From contig NZ_JAHXRW010000015.1 in NCBI RefSeq assembly GCF_019429625.1, positions 16,704 to 80,703 of the forward strand: a DNA stretch of 64,000 nucleotides, written 5' to 3'. This document shows, in pieces, positions 8,159 through 17,633 of this stretch. The notes under the pieces were generated by a model. The model did not search any database and was not told the origin of the DNA. It worked only from the letters and a program-made list of their open reading frames with translations. The stretch is from Celeribacter sp. PS-C1. Its GTDB lineage: Bacteria; Pseudomonadota; Alphaproteobacteria; Rhodobacterales; Rhodobacteraceae. Made by a program: the position numbers and the translations under genes. The stretch's first letter is position 1; each line of letters starts with the position of its first letter.

Positions 8159-10180
8159 TTAGCCCAAGAGCGCTTTGACCTGAGCCACCACGTTCTCGGC
8201 GGTGATGCCGAATTTCTCGTAAAGCTCTTCGGCAGGTGCAGAAGCGCCAAAGCGGGTCATGCCGACAAAGGCCTGTTTCGCTTCGCGGCCACGCTCGCCC
8301 AAAAGCCAGCGGTCCCAGCCGCCGTCACGCACGGCGGCCTCGACGCCGACACGCACCGGACCTGCGGGCAGGACCTTGCGACGGTAGGCTTCGTCTTGCT
8401 CGGCGAAAAGCTCCATACAGGGCATGGAAACGACGCGGGTGCCGATGCCGTTCTCTTGCAGGAGTTTGCGGGCTTCCATGGCAATCGCCACTTCAGAGCC
8501 GGTGGCGATCAGGATCGCTTCGCGTTTGCCTTCGGCCTCGGCCAGCACATAGGCGCCTTTGGACACAAGGTTGGTGTTCTTGTGCTCAGTGCGCAGCGTC
8601 GGGACGCCCTGACGGGTCAGCACCAAAACGGAGGGGGTCTTTTGCGCGGTCAGCGCGATTTCCCAGGCCTCTGCGGTCTCGACCGTGTCACAGGGACGAA
8701 TGGTCAGCGTGTTCGGCGTCGCACGGCAGATGGCGAGATGCTCGACCGGCTGGTGGGTCGGGCCGTCTTCGCCCAGACCGATGGAGTCGTGGGTCATCAC
8801 GTAAGTCACCGGGATCTGCATCAGAGCCGAGAGACGCATCGCCGGGCGCGCGTAATCGGTGAAGCAGAAGAAGGTGCCGGAGTAGGGACGGATACCGCCA
8901 TGAAGCGCCATGCCGTTCATCGTGGCGGCCATGCCGTGTTCGCGGATGCCGTAATAGACGTAGCGGCCCTTGCGGTTGGTCTCGTCAAACACACCCATGT
9001 CGCCGGTGAGCGTGTTGTTCGAGCCGGTGAGGTCGGCGGAGCCGCCGATGGTCTCGGGCATGATCGGGTTGATCACTTCGAGCACTTTTTGCGAGGACGA
9101 GCGCGTGGCCAGCTTCGGCTGCTCTTCGGAGATCTGTTTCTTGAACGCTTTGATGATGGCGGAGAGTTTCTTCGGCGCCTCACCTGCGAAAACGCGGTTG
9201 AACTCGGCCTGACGGCGCTCGGATTGCTCTTCGAAACGGGCTTCCCAGGCGACGCGCTCTTCGCGGCCTTTGGCGCCGATCTCTTCCCACTGGGATTTGA
9301 CGTCTTCGGCAACCTGATAGGCGCCCCAGTTCACGCCATAGGCGGCTTTGGCGGCGGCCAGTTGGTCGGCATCGGTCAGTGCGCCGTGGCCTTTGGAGGT
9401 GTCCTGTGCCGCGTGACCCAGAGCGATGTGGGTTTTGCAGGCGATCATCGACGGTTTCTTGGATTTTTTCGCGGCCTCGATGGCGGCGTCGATCTGTTCC
9501 GGGTCATGGCCGTCGATGGATTGAACATGCCAGCCGGAGGCTTTGAAGCGCGCCACCTGATCGGTGCGGTCGGCGATGTCTACGGTGCCGTCGATGGTGA
9601 TGTTGTTGTTGTCCCAGAAAACGATCAGCTTGCCGAGTTTCTGACGACCGGCGAGCGCGATGGCTTCTTGCGACACACCTTCCATGAGACAGCCGTCGCC
9701 GGCCATCACATAGGTGTGGTGGTTCTGAAGCTTGGAACCGAAACGGGCGCGGAGCGATTCCTCTGCCATGGCGAAGCCGACGGCGTTGGAGATGCCCTGT
9801 CCGAGCGGACCGGTGGTGGTTTCAACTCCATCCAGCAGGAAGTTCTCCGGGTGACCGGCGGTTTTCGCGCCCATCTGGCGGAAGTTCTTGATCTGCTCGA
9901 GCGGCATTGCTTTGTAGCCGGTCAAATAGAGCAGGGAGTAGATCAGCATGGAGCCGTGGCCCGCCGACAGGATGAAGCGGTCGCGGTCCGGCCAAAGCGG
10001 AGCCGAGGCATCGAATTTCAGGTGCTTTTCAAACAGCACGGTGGCCACATCGGCCATGCCCATCGGCATGCCGGAGTGACCGGAATTGGCACCGGCGACG
10101 GCATCGAGCGTCAGGGTGCGGATGGCGGCGGCACGCATCCAGTGATCGGGGTGCGCCTCGCGCAGGGTTGCGATGTCCAC
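8159..10180 (-). CDS. tkt: Transketolase
   Basis: A 673-aa thiamine-diphosphate enzyme of the pentose phosphate and Calvin cycles that moves two-carbon ketol units between sugar phosphates. Visible are [14 protein letters not shown] substrate residues ([12 protein letters not shown] near 35), the cofactor motif [15 protein letters not shown] ending in WDNNNIT, the pyrimidine-domain GIREHGM and the histidine-rich [17 protein letters not shown] chose the GTG at 10180 ([14 protein letters not shown]) because a GGAG ribosome site lies about eight bases before it. An ATG 24 bases upstream would include that site in the coding region. It is the first gene upstream of the gap cluster on the same strand but has its own terminator. 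Confidence 0.96.
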   Translation of the reverse strand: MDIATLREAHPDHWMRAAAIRTLTLDAVAGANSGHSGMPMGMADVATVLFEKHLKFDASAPLWPDRDRFILSAGHGSMLIYSLLYLTGYKAMPLEQIKNFRQMGAKTAGHPENFLLDGVETTTGPLGQGISNAVGFAMAEESLRARFGSKLQNHHTYVMAGDGCLMEGVSQEAIALAGRQKLGKLIVFWDNNNITIDGTVDIADRTDQVARFKASGWHVQSIDGHDPEQIDAAIEAAKKSKKPSMIACKTHIALGHAAQDTSKGHGALTDADQLAAAKAAYGVNWGAYQVAEDVKSQWEEIGAKGREERVAWEARFEEQSERRQAEFNRVFAGEAPKKLSAIIKAFKKQISEEQPKLATRSSSQKVLEVINPIMPETIGGSADLTGSNNTLTGDMGVFDETNRKGRYVYYGIREHGMAATMNGMALHGGIRPYSGTFFCFTDYARPAMRLSALMQIPVTYVMTHDSIGLGEDGPTHQPVEHLAICRATPNTLTIRPCDTVETAEAWEIALTAQKTPSVLVLTRQGVPTLRTEHKNTNLVSKGAYVLAEAEGKREAILIATGSEVAIAMEARKLLQENGIGTRVVSMPCMELFAEQDEAYRRKVLPAGPVRVGVEAAVRDGGWDRWLLGERGREAKQAFVGMTRFGASAPAEELYEKFGITAENVVAQVKALLG

Positions 10181-10563
10181 GGGCGGATCTCCTTTAGCTC
10201 CCATATGAGGCCAAAATCACGGTTGATCCCCGCGATGTCTGGCCTTTCGGGCCTTCTGATAACGATGTTGGGCCAAAGTGCAAGCCGCGAGGCGGCATGA
10301 TCGGCCCCTGTGGCTCAATGAGGGCGCTGAGAAACGGGCCGGGCGGGCGGATTTCGCCGGTTTTGCCTTCGCATATTGGTAAATCCTGCCCTTTAGGCTA
10401 GGCTCACGAATCAAGAGAAAAGAGATGTTCCCGCGGATGAGCCTTGTGCGCTTCGCCCTTGAGGATAAAGGAAGTTTCGAGTTTCCTTTTCCAAAGACGG
10501 GGCGGCATGAAAACGCAGGCGGGGCGTTGAGACAAAGACTGAGCAGAGTGTGAGTAGACGGCA
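10181..10563. other. Divergent intergenic region between tkt and the coiled-coil/zapA operon
   Basis: No coding frame with a ribosome site was found here. A possible plus-strand promoter is TTGGTA (10378 on) with a 17-base spacer before TAGGCT, giving a leader of about 150 bases before the gene at 10564. The tkt side holds the ribosome site and nothing else I can name. Confidence 0.4.
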
Positions 10564-11139
10564 ATGAGCGAGATTTCCGATTTCGAAGCCCGGATCACGG
10601 CGGCGCTGGAGCGGATCGGGCGCGCGGTGGCAGTGGCCGAAGAGCGCGCCGAGGCGGCCACAGAAGCGGCCAGTGAAGCCCCCGTTGGCGGAATCGCCAG
10701 CGAGGCGGCCGAGGCCGAGATCGCCCGTCTGCACGATGCCCTGGAGGAAGAGAAATCGGCCAACAGCCAGCTTGAAGAACGGGTGAAGGCGATTCACGAT
10801 CGTCAGGAAAGCCATGTTGCCGCCCTTGAGGACGAGGTCGAGACGCTTCGCCGACAGCTGATGGATCATGACCGCGAGATGCAAAAGCTGCGCCATGTGA
10901 ACACCCAGCTGCGCGACAACAACGCGGCGCTGCGGGCGGCCAATGCCGAAGGTGTCGGGGATGCCGGTCTGATTGACGCGGGGCTTCATGCGGAAGTTGA
11001 GGCGCTGCGCGTTGCGCGTGCATCCGATGTCACCGAGCTGGATGCAATCCTGACCGAACTGCGCGCTGTTGTGTCGCGCCACGGGACCGAAGCGCCCGCT
11101 GTGCCGGGGGCAGACCAACGCCCGCGCGAGGAGTATTAA
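10564..11139 (+). CDS. Coiled-coil protein encoded just upstream of zapA
   Basis: A 191-aa acidic protein. Residues 1-35 and about 55-135 are heptad-rich helix (EEEKSANSQLEERVKAI, then LEDEVETLRRQLMDHD), with an alanine-rich linker between them. A shorter helix follows near 150-175, and the tail is disordered. It has no signal peptide or membrane segment. Its stop is 3 bases before the zapA start, so the two are co-transcribed and probably co-translated. By size and composition it resembles Z-ring-associated coiled-coil proteins such as ZapB, but I recognise no sequence family. Confidence 0.75.
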   Translation: MSEISDFEARITAALERIGRAVAVAEERAEAATEAASEAPVGGIASEAAEAEIARLHDALEEEKSANSQLEERVKAIHDRQESHVAALEDEVETLRRQLMDHDREMQKLRHVNTQLRDNNAALRAANAEGVGDAGLIDAGLHAEVEALRVARASDVTELDAILTELRAVVSRHGTEAPAVPGADQRPREEY

Positions 11140-11142
11140 GCG

Positions 11143-11556
11143 ATGCCCGAAGTGAAAATCTCCATCGGTGGCCGTGAATTCGATGTGGCCTGTCAGGCTG
11201 GCGAAGAGCATTTCCTGAAATCCGCAGCCGAACTTTTGGACAATGAGGCCTCTGTGCTTTCGAGTCAGATTGGGCGCCTGCCGGCTGAGCGGATGCTTTT
11301 GATGGCAGGCTTGATGCTTGCGGATAAGACCGCGGGTATGGAAGAGCAGATGCGCAGCCTTGAAGCCAAGCTTGGTGCGCAGGAAGCCTTGATCGAGGAA
11401 ATGCGCGCGCGTCCCGAGCCGGAGCCGCAAAAGGTCGAGGTGCCTGTGGTGCCCAACGAGGTTATGGACACACTGGCCGAAATGGCGGCACGGACCGAGG
11501 CGATGGCGGCGGCCTTCGAAGAGCGTCTGGGTGTGACGGATAGTTTCGAGGCCTAA
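11143..11556 (+). CDS. zapA: Cell division protein ZapA
   Basis: A 137-aa FtsZ-ring stabiliser. The N-terminal globular ZapA domain begins MPEVKISIGGREFDVAC and includes GEEHFLKSAAELLD. It is followed by a helix with MLLMAGLMLADKTAGME and a long C-terminal coiled coil. ZapA bundles FtsZ filaments at mid-cell. The C-terminal extension after the first coil (rich in E and P near residue 90) is typical of alphaproteobacterial members. It lies in a two-gene operon with the preceding coiled-coil gene and ends at a terminator. Confidence 0.88.
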   Translation: MPEVKISIGGREFDVACQAGEEHFLKSAAELLDNEASVLSSQIGRLPAERMLLMAGLMLADKTAGMEEQMRSLEAKLGAQEALIEEMRARPEPEPQKVEVPVVPNEVMDTLAEMAARTEAMAAAFEERLGVTDSFEA

Positions 11557-11578
11557 GGGCCCAAGCATAAGACAGCAG

Positions 11579-11604
11579 AAAGGCGCACCGAAGTGCGCCT
11601 TTTG
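11579..11604 (+). terminator. Rho-independent terminator after zapA
   Basis: The stem AAAGGCGCAC/GTGCGCCTTT with a CGAA tetraloop is followed by TTTTG. The A/T symmetry may let it also serve the convergent grxD gene. Confidence 0.85.
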
Positions 11605-11640
11605 TATTTGAGGCCGTCGGACAGAAATGTTGGGCCGAAA

Positions 11641-12000
11641 TCAGGCGTTCGCTGCGCGAATCTGGTCGGCTTTTTCGGTGTCGAAAGCAACACCTTTGTC
11701 CGCCAACATCTGGTCCAGCTCGCCAGAGAGCGTCATTTCGATCACGATGTCACAACCGCCGATGAATTCACCTTTAACGTAAAGCTGCGGGATGGTCGGC
11801 CAGTCGGAGAAGTCTTTGATGCCCTGGCGGATCTCCTGATCTGCCAGCACGTTCACGTCGAGATATTCGACGCCCATGAAGTTCAGGATGCCCGCCACTT
11901 TCGACGAGAACCCGCATTGCGGCATCTGCGAGGTGCCTTTCATGAAGAGCACGACATCATTGTCGTCGACGGTTTTCTGGATGGTTTCCTGAGCGGACAT
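11641..12000 (-). CDS. grxD: Monothiol glutaredoxin (Grx4/Grx5 type)
   Basis: A 119-aa glutaredoxin with the monothiol active site CGFSS in the context MKGTSQMPQCGFSS, the WPTIPQLYVKGEFIGGCDI glutathione-binding region and the cis-proline. Such proteins carry [2Fe-2S] clusters bridged with glutathione and hand them to client proteins or to BolA. The gene lies 83 bases downstream of a bolA-family gene on the same strand, matching the known Grx-BolA partnership in iron-sulfur trafficking. Confidence 0.93.
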   Translation of the reverse strand: MSAQETIQKTVDDNDVVLFMKGTSQMPQCGFSSKVAGILNFMGVEYLDVNVLADQEIRQGIKDFSDWPTIPQLYVKGEFIGGCDIVIEMTLSGELDQMLADKGVAFDTEKADQIRAANA

Positions 12001-12083
12001 ATGCGTTTTCCTTTGGTCGTCAGTGCATTCTGCGCCGACATGAGAATTAAGGCTCCGGCGCGAACGGCCAGTAAGCGGTGCGT

Positions 12084-12314
12084 TTAGTCGGGGGCGCGGG
12101 TGGTCAAAGCCAACGCGTGCAATTCGCCGCTGTCGAGCTTTTCCTTCAGCGTCGCATTCACGGCGCGTTGTTGCTGCACCCGGTTCATGCCTTTGAACGA
12201 AGCGTCGATCACTTCGGCGGCGAAATGCTGACCGTCATCTCCCTGAACGATGATCTGGGCGTCTGGAAAGCCTTCGCGGATCAGGTGTTCGATATCGGTG
12301 GCGGTGATGGCCAT
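12084..12314 (-). CDS. BolA-family protein
   Basis: A 76-aa BolA domain starting MAITATDIEHLIREGFPDA. It has the family pattern DDGQHFAAEVIDASFKGMNRVQQQR, including the conserved histidine and FxGxxxxxxR, and a short C-terminal region. The start at 12314 has an AAGGAGCGCC ribosome site; longer in-frame extensions are not protein-like. It lies upstream of grxD on the same strand. BolA with a monothiol glutaredoxin forms a mixed iron-sulfur complex used for cluster sensing or transfer. Confidence 0.9.
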   Translation of the reverse strand: MAITATDIEHLIREGFPDAQIIVQGDDGQHFAAEVIDASFKGMNRVQQQRAVNATLKEKLDSGELHALALTTRAPD

Positions 12315-12379
12315 GTAGGGCGCTCCTTGGTTGGTCGTCGGAATGAAATGTAAGGGTTGCCGCGCGGGCCTGCAAGCGT

Positions 12380-12865
12380 TCAGGCGCGGCTGTGCTGTGC
12401 AAGCGCGCTCAGGAACTGCTCGTAGTCTGATGCAAGCGTGGGCGTGTCGTCCCAAAGACGCGCGCATTTGCGCAAGAGGCGCTGGCGCTCGGCCTCCAAG
12501 GTGTCATTCAGCGCGAGGCTTTCGGCCTCGATCAACTGTTTCATGCGCTCGTGAAGGGGTTTGAGCCGCTCGAAATCCCGGATCATGGCGGGCAAAAGTG
12601 TCGGATCATGGCGCCAGCTTTCGCCGTTGAACCGCATTTGCGTGACGCGTTGCCCGGCGCCTGCGCAGTCATAAAGCACACAGCCATGATTGCCGATCTC
12701 GTCGAGCTGATCGTGGCACGAACAGAGATGCCCATCAAGATTGGGGCAGGGCGTGCCCGCCGGTTTGTCGAAGGAAAACAGATCGCCCTTGTCGAGCGTC
12801 AGCCCAACGCAGCAGAGCGCTGCGCATTGGGAACAATCGGAGGTGAGGTCGGGCAGGTCGATCAT
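12380..12865 (-). CDS. Cysteine-rich protein, possible YkgJ-like metal-binding domain
   Basis: A 161-aa protein whose first 70 residues hold nine cysteines: CSQCAALCC near residue 11, PCPNLDGHLCSC near 40 and HGCVLYDC near 60. Then comes an unusually helical, charged tail of about 90 residues. The CxxCxxxCC cluster recalls the YkgJ/UPF0153 zinc- or iron-binding family, but I am not certain of membership. AAGAAGG lies before the ATG. It stands alone between purL and bolA on the same strand, after the purL terminator. Confidence 0.7.
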   Translation of the reverse strand: MIDLPDLTSDCSQCAALCCVGLTLDKGDLFSFDKPAGTPCPNLDGHLCSCHDQLDEIGNHGCVLYDCAGAGQRVTQMRFNGESWRHDPTLLPAMIRDFERLKPLHERMKQLIEAESLALNDTLEAERQRLLRKCARLWDDTPTLASDYEQFLSALAQHSRA

Positions 12866-12881
12866 AAAGCCTTCTTAACGT

Positions 12882-12910
12882 AAAAGGCCCGCCAGAGCAG
12901 CGGGCCTTTT
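12882..12910 (-). terminator. Rho-independent terminator of purL
   Basis: The stem AAAAGGCCCGC/GCGGGCCTTTT with a 7-base loop has T residues on both ends, so it works in either direction. Its stem is almost identical to that of the tkt terminator. Confidence 0.88.
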
Positions 12911-12934
12911 TGAGTATTTTTTCCAAGAAGAAGT

Positions 12935-15094
12935 TTAGCCGAAAATCTCGCCGAAAGTGCCGCGATAGAGGGCGGAAAGCTCGGAGAGCGGCGCGCTAGA
13001 GCTGCCGAAGCTGACCGTGTCACCGGCGAATTTGCCGACGGTGGCCAGCGGCACACCGGCTTGGGCCGCGGCGGCCATGAGAGCTTCGGCTTGGTCGAAG
13101 GAGCAGGCGACGAGGTAGCGGGCCTGATCTTCGCCAAAGAGCGTTGCTGTGTCGCCGCTGTCGAGATGGACGCCGACGCCAGCCTCTTCGGCCATTTCAA
13201 AGGCAGCAAGAGCCAGGCCGCCATCAGAAAGATCGGTCACGGCGTTGAACAGCGCACCGTTGGCGCGGATGAACTCGCCGTTGCGTTTTTCGGCGGCCAA
13301 ATCCACATGCGGGGCATCGCCATCTTGGCGGTTGAACACCTCGTAGAGCAGGGCGGATTGACCCAGAAGACCTTCGGTTTCGCCGATCAGCACAGCGACG
13401 TCGCCGTCCTGCGCCAGACCGGAGATCAGATCGTCCTCAGAGGCGATGAGGCCCACGGCACCGATGGTCGGGGTCGGCAGGATGCCTTCGCCGTCGGTCT
13501 CGTTGTAGAGCGAGACGTTGCCCGACACGATCGGCATGTCGAGGAAGGCAACCGCTTGGCCGATGCCGTCCAGAGCGCCGACGAATTGGCCCATGATTTC
13601 AGGCTTTTCGGGATTTCCGAAGTTCAGGTTGTCGGTGGTCGCGAGAGGTTTCGCGCCGACAGCGGAAAGGTTGCGGTAGGCTTCGGCGACGGCTTGTTTG
13701 CCGCCCTCAATGGGGTTCGCCTTGACGTAGCGCGGGGTCACGTCGGAGGTGAAGGCCAGCATTTTGCCGGTGTCATGCACGCGGATCACCCCCGCGCCGA
13801 GGCCCGGTTTGCGCACCGTGTCGGCCATGACTTGGGTGTCGTATTGCTCGTAGACCCAGGCTTTGGAGGCGTAGTTCGGCGAAGAGATCAGGCCTTTGAG
13901 GCCGTCGATGCCGTCGATCTGGGGCACGTCGGCGACTTGCTCTGCGACAGGTGTCGGCACCCACGGACGGTCGTATTCCGGCGCGGAGGAGGCCAGCGTC
14001 GAGAGTGGGAGATCGGCCATACAGGTGCCGTTGTGCATGATGAGGAAGCGGTCCTCGGAGATGGTTTCGCCGACGATGGCGAAATCCAGATCCCACTTCT
14101 CGAAAACGGCGCGGGCCTCGGCCTCTTTCTCGGGCTTCAGAACCATGAGCATCCGTTCCTGAGACTCGGAGAGCATCATCTCATAGGCGGTCATGTTCTC
14201 TTCGCGCTGCGGCACGTTTTCGAGATCAAGGCGAATGCCGAGTTTGCCCTTGTCGCCCATTTCGACGGCGGAACATGTCAGGCCAGCGGCGCCCATGTCC
14301 TGGATCGAGATCACGGCGCCGGTGGCCATCAACTCAAGGGTGGCTTCCATCAGGCATTTCTCGGTGAACGGGTCACCAACCTGAACGGTGGGGCGTTTGT
14401 CCTCGATGGTGTCGTCGAATTCTGCAGACGCCATGGTCGCGCCACCGACGCCATCGCGGCCGGTTTTTGCGCCGAGGTAGACGACGGGCATGCCGACGCC
14501 AGAGGCCGCCGAGTAGAAGATTTTGTCGGTTTCGGCCAGACCCGCCGCAAAGGCGTTCACAAGGCAGTTGCCGTTATAGGCCTCATGGAACCGAACTTCG
14601 CCGCCCACGGTTGGCACGCCGAAACAGTTGCCGTAGCCGCCGACGCCTTCGACGACGCCATGGACGAGCTGTTTGGTTTTCTTGTGATCTTTGACGCCGA
14701 AGGACAGTGAGTTCATCGCCGCAATGGGGCGTGCACCCATTGTGAAGACGTCGCGCAGAATGCCGCCCACGCCGGTGGCAGCACCTTGATAGGGCTCGAT
14801 GTAGGAGGGGTGGTTGTGGCTTTCCATTTTGAAGACCACGCATTGCCCATCGCCGATGTCGACGATGCCTGCGTTTTCGCCCGGGCCACAGATGACTTGC
14901 GGGCCAGAGGTCGGCAGGCCGCGCAGGTGTTTCTTGGAGGACTTATAAGAACAGTGCTCGTTCCACATCGCGGAAAAGATGCCAAGCTCCGTGAAGGTCG
15001 GCTCCCGGTTCAGAATACGCAGGATCTCGGCGTATTCGTCGGGTTTGAGGCCATGGGCGGCGATGATCTCTTCGGTGATGGCGGGCTCGGTCAT
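12935..15094 (-). CDS. purL: Phosphoribosylformylglycinamidine synthase II
   Basis: A 719-aa small-type PurL subunit of the ATP-dependent enzyme that converts FGAR to FGAM in purine synthesis, working with separate PurS and PurQ. It has the N-terminal [13 protein letters not shown] motif, [12 protein letters not shown], the [19 protein letters not shown] active-site signature and a second AIR-synthase-like half ([26 protein letters not shown]). The length is typical of the small form rather than the 1,300-aa fused enzyme. The purS and purQ genes are not in the window. Confidence 0.96.
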   Translation of the reverse strand: MTEPAITEEIIAAHGLKPDEYAEILRILNREPTFTELGIFSAMWNEHCSYKSSKKHLRGLPTSGPQVICGPGENAGIVDIGDGQCVVFKMESHNHPSYIEPYQGAATGVGGILRDVFTMGARPIAAMNSLSFGVKDHKKTKQLVHGVVEGVGGYGNCFGVPTVGGEVRFHEAYNGNCLVNAFAAGLAETDKIFYSAASGVGMPVVYLGAKTGRDGVGGATMASAEFDDTIEDKRPTVQVGDPFTEKCLMEATLELMATGAVISIQDMGAAGLTCSAVEMGDKGKLGIRLDLENVPQREENMTAYEMMLSESQERMLMVLKPEKEAEARAVFEKWDLDFAIVGETISEDRFLIMHNGTCMADLPLSTLASSAPEYDRPWVPTPVAEQVADVPQIDGIDGLKGLISSPNYASKAWVYEQYDTQVMADTVRKPGLGAGVIRVHDTGKMLAFTSDVTPRYVKANPIEGGKQAVAEAYRNLSAVGAKPLATTDNLNFGNPEKPEIMGQFVGALDGIGQAVAFLDMPIVSGNVSLYNETDGEGILPTPTIGAVGLIASEDDLISGLAQDGDVAVLIGETEGLLGQSALLYEVFNRQDGDAPHVDLAAEKRNGEFIRANGALFNAVTDLSDGGLALAAFEMAEEAGVGVHLDSGDTATLFGEDQARYLVACSFDQAEALMAAAAQAGVPLATVGKFAGDTVSFGSSSAPLSELSALYRGTFGEIFG

Positions 15095-15295
15095 GTGGGT
15101 CCCCTAAACGGCAGCTTCGCTTTGGCGTCCTCTTAGGCTGTTTGTGGCTTTGGGGAAAGAGGGAATGGCGCTGAAAGGCCTTGAAATCAGGGGCCGGGGG
15201 CGAAGCTGAAGGAAAAGAGGGAGGCTCTGAAAACCGCATTGGGGGCGTTTCGCGCGTTGCGACCGAAATTGGGGAGCGGATTTATAGCGCAGACG

Positions 15296-15375
15296 AAAAA
15301 AAAGGCCGAGCAAAGCTCGGCCTAAGTCCAACAGGGAGGTAAAACCGCCGCGAGTTTCCTCAATTGGCGGCCTCA
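15296..15375 (-). ncRNA. Candidate small RNA with an anti-Shine-Dalgarno stretch
   Basis: A perfect terminator (GGCCGAG, 5-base loop, CTCGGCC, then eight T) lies on the minus strand about 190 bases past the nearest gene stop, with no coding frame between. A promoter-like pair sits 80 bases upstream. The predicted RNA folds as a CCGCC/GGCGG hairpin, a single-stranded stretch containing ACCTCCCT, and the terminator hairpin. The CCTCCC run is complementary to ribosome-binding sites and recalls CUCCUC-motif sRNAs of Rhodobacter. The rest of the 15095-15515 gap holds only the purL upstream region and dyads. Purely inferred. Confidence 0.4.
15303..15323 (-). terminator. Rho-independent terminator of the candidate sRNA or the LysR transcript
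   Basis: The 8-bp perfect stem AGGCCGAG/CTCGGCCT has a CAAAG loop, and the plus strand carries an A8 tract, giving U8 on the minus-strand transcript. Confidence 0.85.
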
Positions 15376-15381
15376 GTGCTG

Positions 15382-15410
15382 CATTTAGGGGCAGTTTATG
15401 AATCGTTCAA
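15382..15410 (-). promoter_or_regulatory. Possible promoter of the candidate sRNA
   Basis: On the minus strand TTGAAC is followed, after exactly 17 bases, by TAAATG. Just upstream (15419-15430) is the dyad CTGC-GATT-GCAG, nested with TTGCA-G-TGCAA and TGCGATT/AATCGCA arms. The CTGC-N4-GCAG form resembles the PhaR (polyhydroxybutyrate regulator) site described in Paracoccus and relatives. Weak evidence. Confidence 0.3.
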
Positions 15411-15515
15411 GGGATTTTCTGCGATTGCAGTGCAATGCTGTCATGCAGAAATCGCATAGCCAGAAGGGCATACCCCAACTCGCGGTCAAGAGACGGTGGA
15501 CATTGGTCCTTGGGT

Positions 15516-16424
15516 TTAGGCGTTCTCGTCCTCGTCGCGCATGTTGCGACGGTGGGCGTTGATTTCTTCGGTGATGAAATCGCGGAACACTTCGATCCGT
15601 TTCGAATGCCGCAGTTCTTCGGGGTAGGCGAGGAACACGGGCACTTCGCCACTCTCCAGATTGGGCAGCACCCGCACCAGATGCGGCGCGCTTTCGACAA
15701 GGTAATCGGGCAGAACACCGATGCCGAGATGGTTCAACACAGCCTGAAGCACGCCGAAGTAGTTGTTCACGAACAACTTGGATCGAATGTCATGTTCGTT
15801 GAGCTCTTCAACCAGACGCGCCCCGGCGGCGACCTGATGTGCATTCGGGTTCTGACAGATCAGACGATGGGTCGAGAGATCGTCGACACTCGCGGGGGTG
15901 CCGTGCTTATCGAGATATTCCTGAGTGGCGAACAGGCGCATGCGAATGTTCATCAGGCGCTTGCGAATGAGATCGGCCTGCGACGGCTCTTTCATCCGAA
16001 TGGCAACGTCCGCCTCACGCATCGGCAGGTCGAGCACGCGCTCTTCGAGCATCAGGTCGATCTTGAGGTCAGGGTATTTGTCATAGAGCTTGGACAGGCG
16101 TGGCGCGAGCCAGAGCGTGCCAAAGCCGGTCGCCGAGGTGACGCGCAGCTCGCCATAAACCTCTTCTTCGCTGTCGCGAATGCGCGCGGCGGCGGCGTCG
16201 AGACGTTTCGCCATAGAGCGGGTGGCCTCAAAGAGCAATTCGCCCTGTTCGGTGAGAATCAACCCGCGGGCATGGCGGTGGAACAGGGTGGTGGAGAGCG
16301 ATTCTTCCAGCGCGCGGATCTGGCGCGACACGGCGGATTGGCTCAAATGCAGGGTATCCCCGGCATGAGTCAGCGATCCAGCATCTGCAACCGCGTGGAA
16401 AATTCTCAGTTTGTCCCAGTCCAT
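15516..16424 (-). CDS. LysR-family transcriptional regulator
   Basis: A 302-aa regulator with helix-turn-helix MDWDKLRIFHAVADAGSLTH and LSQSAVSRQIRALEESL, and an effector domain from residue 90. The effector domain includes TATGFGTLWL-like sequence (TSATGFGTLWLAPRL) and the YLDKHG/CQNPNAHQ region. I prefer the ATG at 16424, which has AGGTGA five bases before it, over a GTG nine bases upstream. The C-terminus is acidic. It is divergent from the acyltransferase gene, but close relatives in Rhodobacteraceae are usually conserved near trxB or lrp, so its target cannot be fixed from context. Confidence 0.87.
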   Translation of the reverse strand: MDWDKLRIFHAVADAGSLTHAGDTLHLSQSAVSRQIRALEESLSTTLFHRHARGLILTEQGELLFEATRSMAKRLDAAAARIRDSEEEVYGELRVTSATGFGTLWLAPRLSKLYDKYPDLKIDLMLEERVLDLPMREADVAIRMKEPSQADLIRKRLMNIRMRLFATQEYLDKHGTPASVDDLSTHRLICQNPNAHQVAAGARLVEELNEHDIRSKLFVNNYFGVLQAVLNHLGIGVLPDYLVESAPHLVRVLPNLESGEVPVFLAYPEELRHSKRIEVFRDFITEEINAHRRNMRDEDENA

Positions 16425-16663
16425 ACCCGTCACCTGCTTCGATCTACCGTCACTTTACACAATATAGGGGCTGACGGCGCGTTTTGGCCGCTTCTTTCGT
16501 TTTTTTTGCTCAGACCGCAAGTGAAATGCTTTGCGCCAACACAAATTACCGTAGGAAAGTTGAGCATTTGCAAATTTTTCAGGCGATGTTTCCGTTTGGC
16601 TTTGGCTTGGCCTTGATGCGGATTTTTCATATCGTTTTCGTGACGATCGGGGAGGATCGGGAG

Positions 16664-17632
16664 ATGTATCTCAAAGATCATGGCGTAGCCCGCTTGCCGG
16701 GAAAATTAGGGCTCCGTTCCGGTGCTTTTGACGCCGGACGGGCCGCGCGCGACATCTCCTATGCGAGTTCGGCCGCGACACGGTCAGGGCGCGTTCTGAT
16801 CCGTTTGATGGAGAACGCCACCGGGCGTCTGGGCGTGATCCGCCGCGCCAAAGGCTATGACGCGGAGGTGGCCGCAGGGCGTGATTTCTGGGCGGTGATG
16901 GCCGAGCGTTATGGGCTAAGCCTAGAGGTGATCCGGGGCAGTCTTGCCGATATTCCAGCAGAAGGCCCGCTGATCGTGGTGGCCAACCATCCCTATGGCA
17001 TCCTCGATGGGCTGATGCTGGGGCATATCCTGTCGCTGGCACGTGGGGATTTTCGCATTCTGGCGCATCGCGTGTTCAAGAAGGCGGAGGACATCGACCG
17101 GGTGATCCTGCCGATTTCTTTCGAGGAGACCAAAGAGGCGGTGGCGCTCAACCTAGAGACCCGCAAGGAGGCGCTGCGCTATCTGGCAGACGGCGGTTGT
17201 ATCGGCATTTTTCCGGGGGGCACAGTATCGACCTCCGCCAAGCCTTTGGGACAACCTCTCGACCCCGGTTGGCGGGCGTTCACCGCGAAAATGGTGGCGA
17301 AATCCGGCGCCACGGTAGTGCCGATCTATTTCGACGGGGCCAATTCGCGCCTGTTTCAACTGGCGAGCCATGTGCATGCGACTTTGCGGATGGGGTTGTT
17401 GATCCGGGAATTCCGCCGCAACCTCGGCACGCCGGTGCGGGTGGCCATTGGCGATCCCATCGGGCCGGAGCGTCTGGCCGAATTCCGGGGGGATGCGAAA
17501 AAGTTGATGGATTTTCTGCGCGCCGAGACCTATTCACTATCGTCAAAGCCTTTGGTGAAGGCCGGGCTGGGCTTTGAATTCGAAGCGAAACATGGCGCAA
17601 AGGTCCGACAGGGCCTGAAGGATCGGTATTGA
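16664..17632 (+). CDS. Lysophospholipid acyltransferase family protein
   Basis: A 322-aa PlsC-superfamily protein. The catalytic NHxxxxD motif is [15 protein letters not shown] near residue 108, followed by [15 protein letters not shown] and the phosphate-binding FPGGTVSTS near 185. Such enzymes transfer fatty acyl groups to lysophospholipids or to lyso-ornithine lipid (OlsA-like). No full membrane span is evident, only a peripheral helix. The ATG at 16664 has GGGGAGGATCGGGAG before it; the frame stays open far upstream but looks non-coding. The murI start follows its stop by one base, so the two are co-transcribed. Confidence 0.85.
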   Translation: MYLKDHGVARLPGKLGLRSGAFDAGRAARDISYASSAATRSGRVLIRLMENATGRLGVIRRAKGYDAEVAAGRDFWAVMAERYGLSLEVIRGSLADIPAEGPLIVVANHPYGILDGLMLGHILSLARGDFRILAHRVFKKAEDIDRVILPISFEETKEAVALNLETRKEALRYLADGGCIGIFPGGTVSTSAKPLGQPLDPGWRAFTAKMVAKSGATVVPIYFDGANSRLFQLASHVHATLRMGLLIREFRRNLGTPVRVAIGDPIGPERLAEFRGDAKKLMDFLRAETYSLSSKPLVKAGLGFEFEAKHGAKVRQGLKDRY

Positions 17633-17633
17633 G

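Noticed and set aside
7931..10300. A 789-codon open frame on the plus strand opposite tkt
   Set aside because: It lies antisense to a clear transketolase, is rich in His/Arg/Gly in the manner of antisense GC-rich DNA, and has no ribosome site. Similar long antisense frames opposite purL and the AsmA-like gene were rejected for the same reason.
8111..12910. Near-identical tkt and purL terminator stems as a mobile repeat
   Set aside because: Only the GGCCCGC/GCGGGCC stem is shared. The loops and flanks differ, as expected for independent GC-rich terminators.
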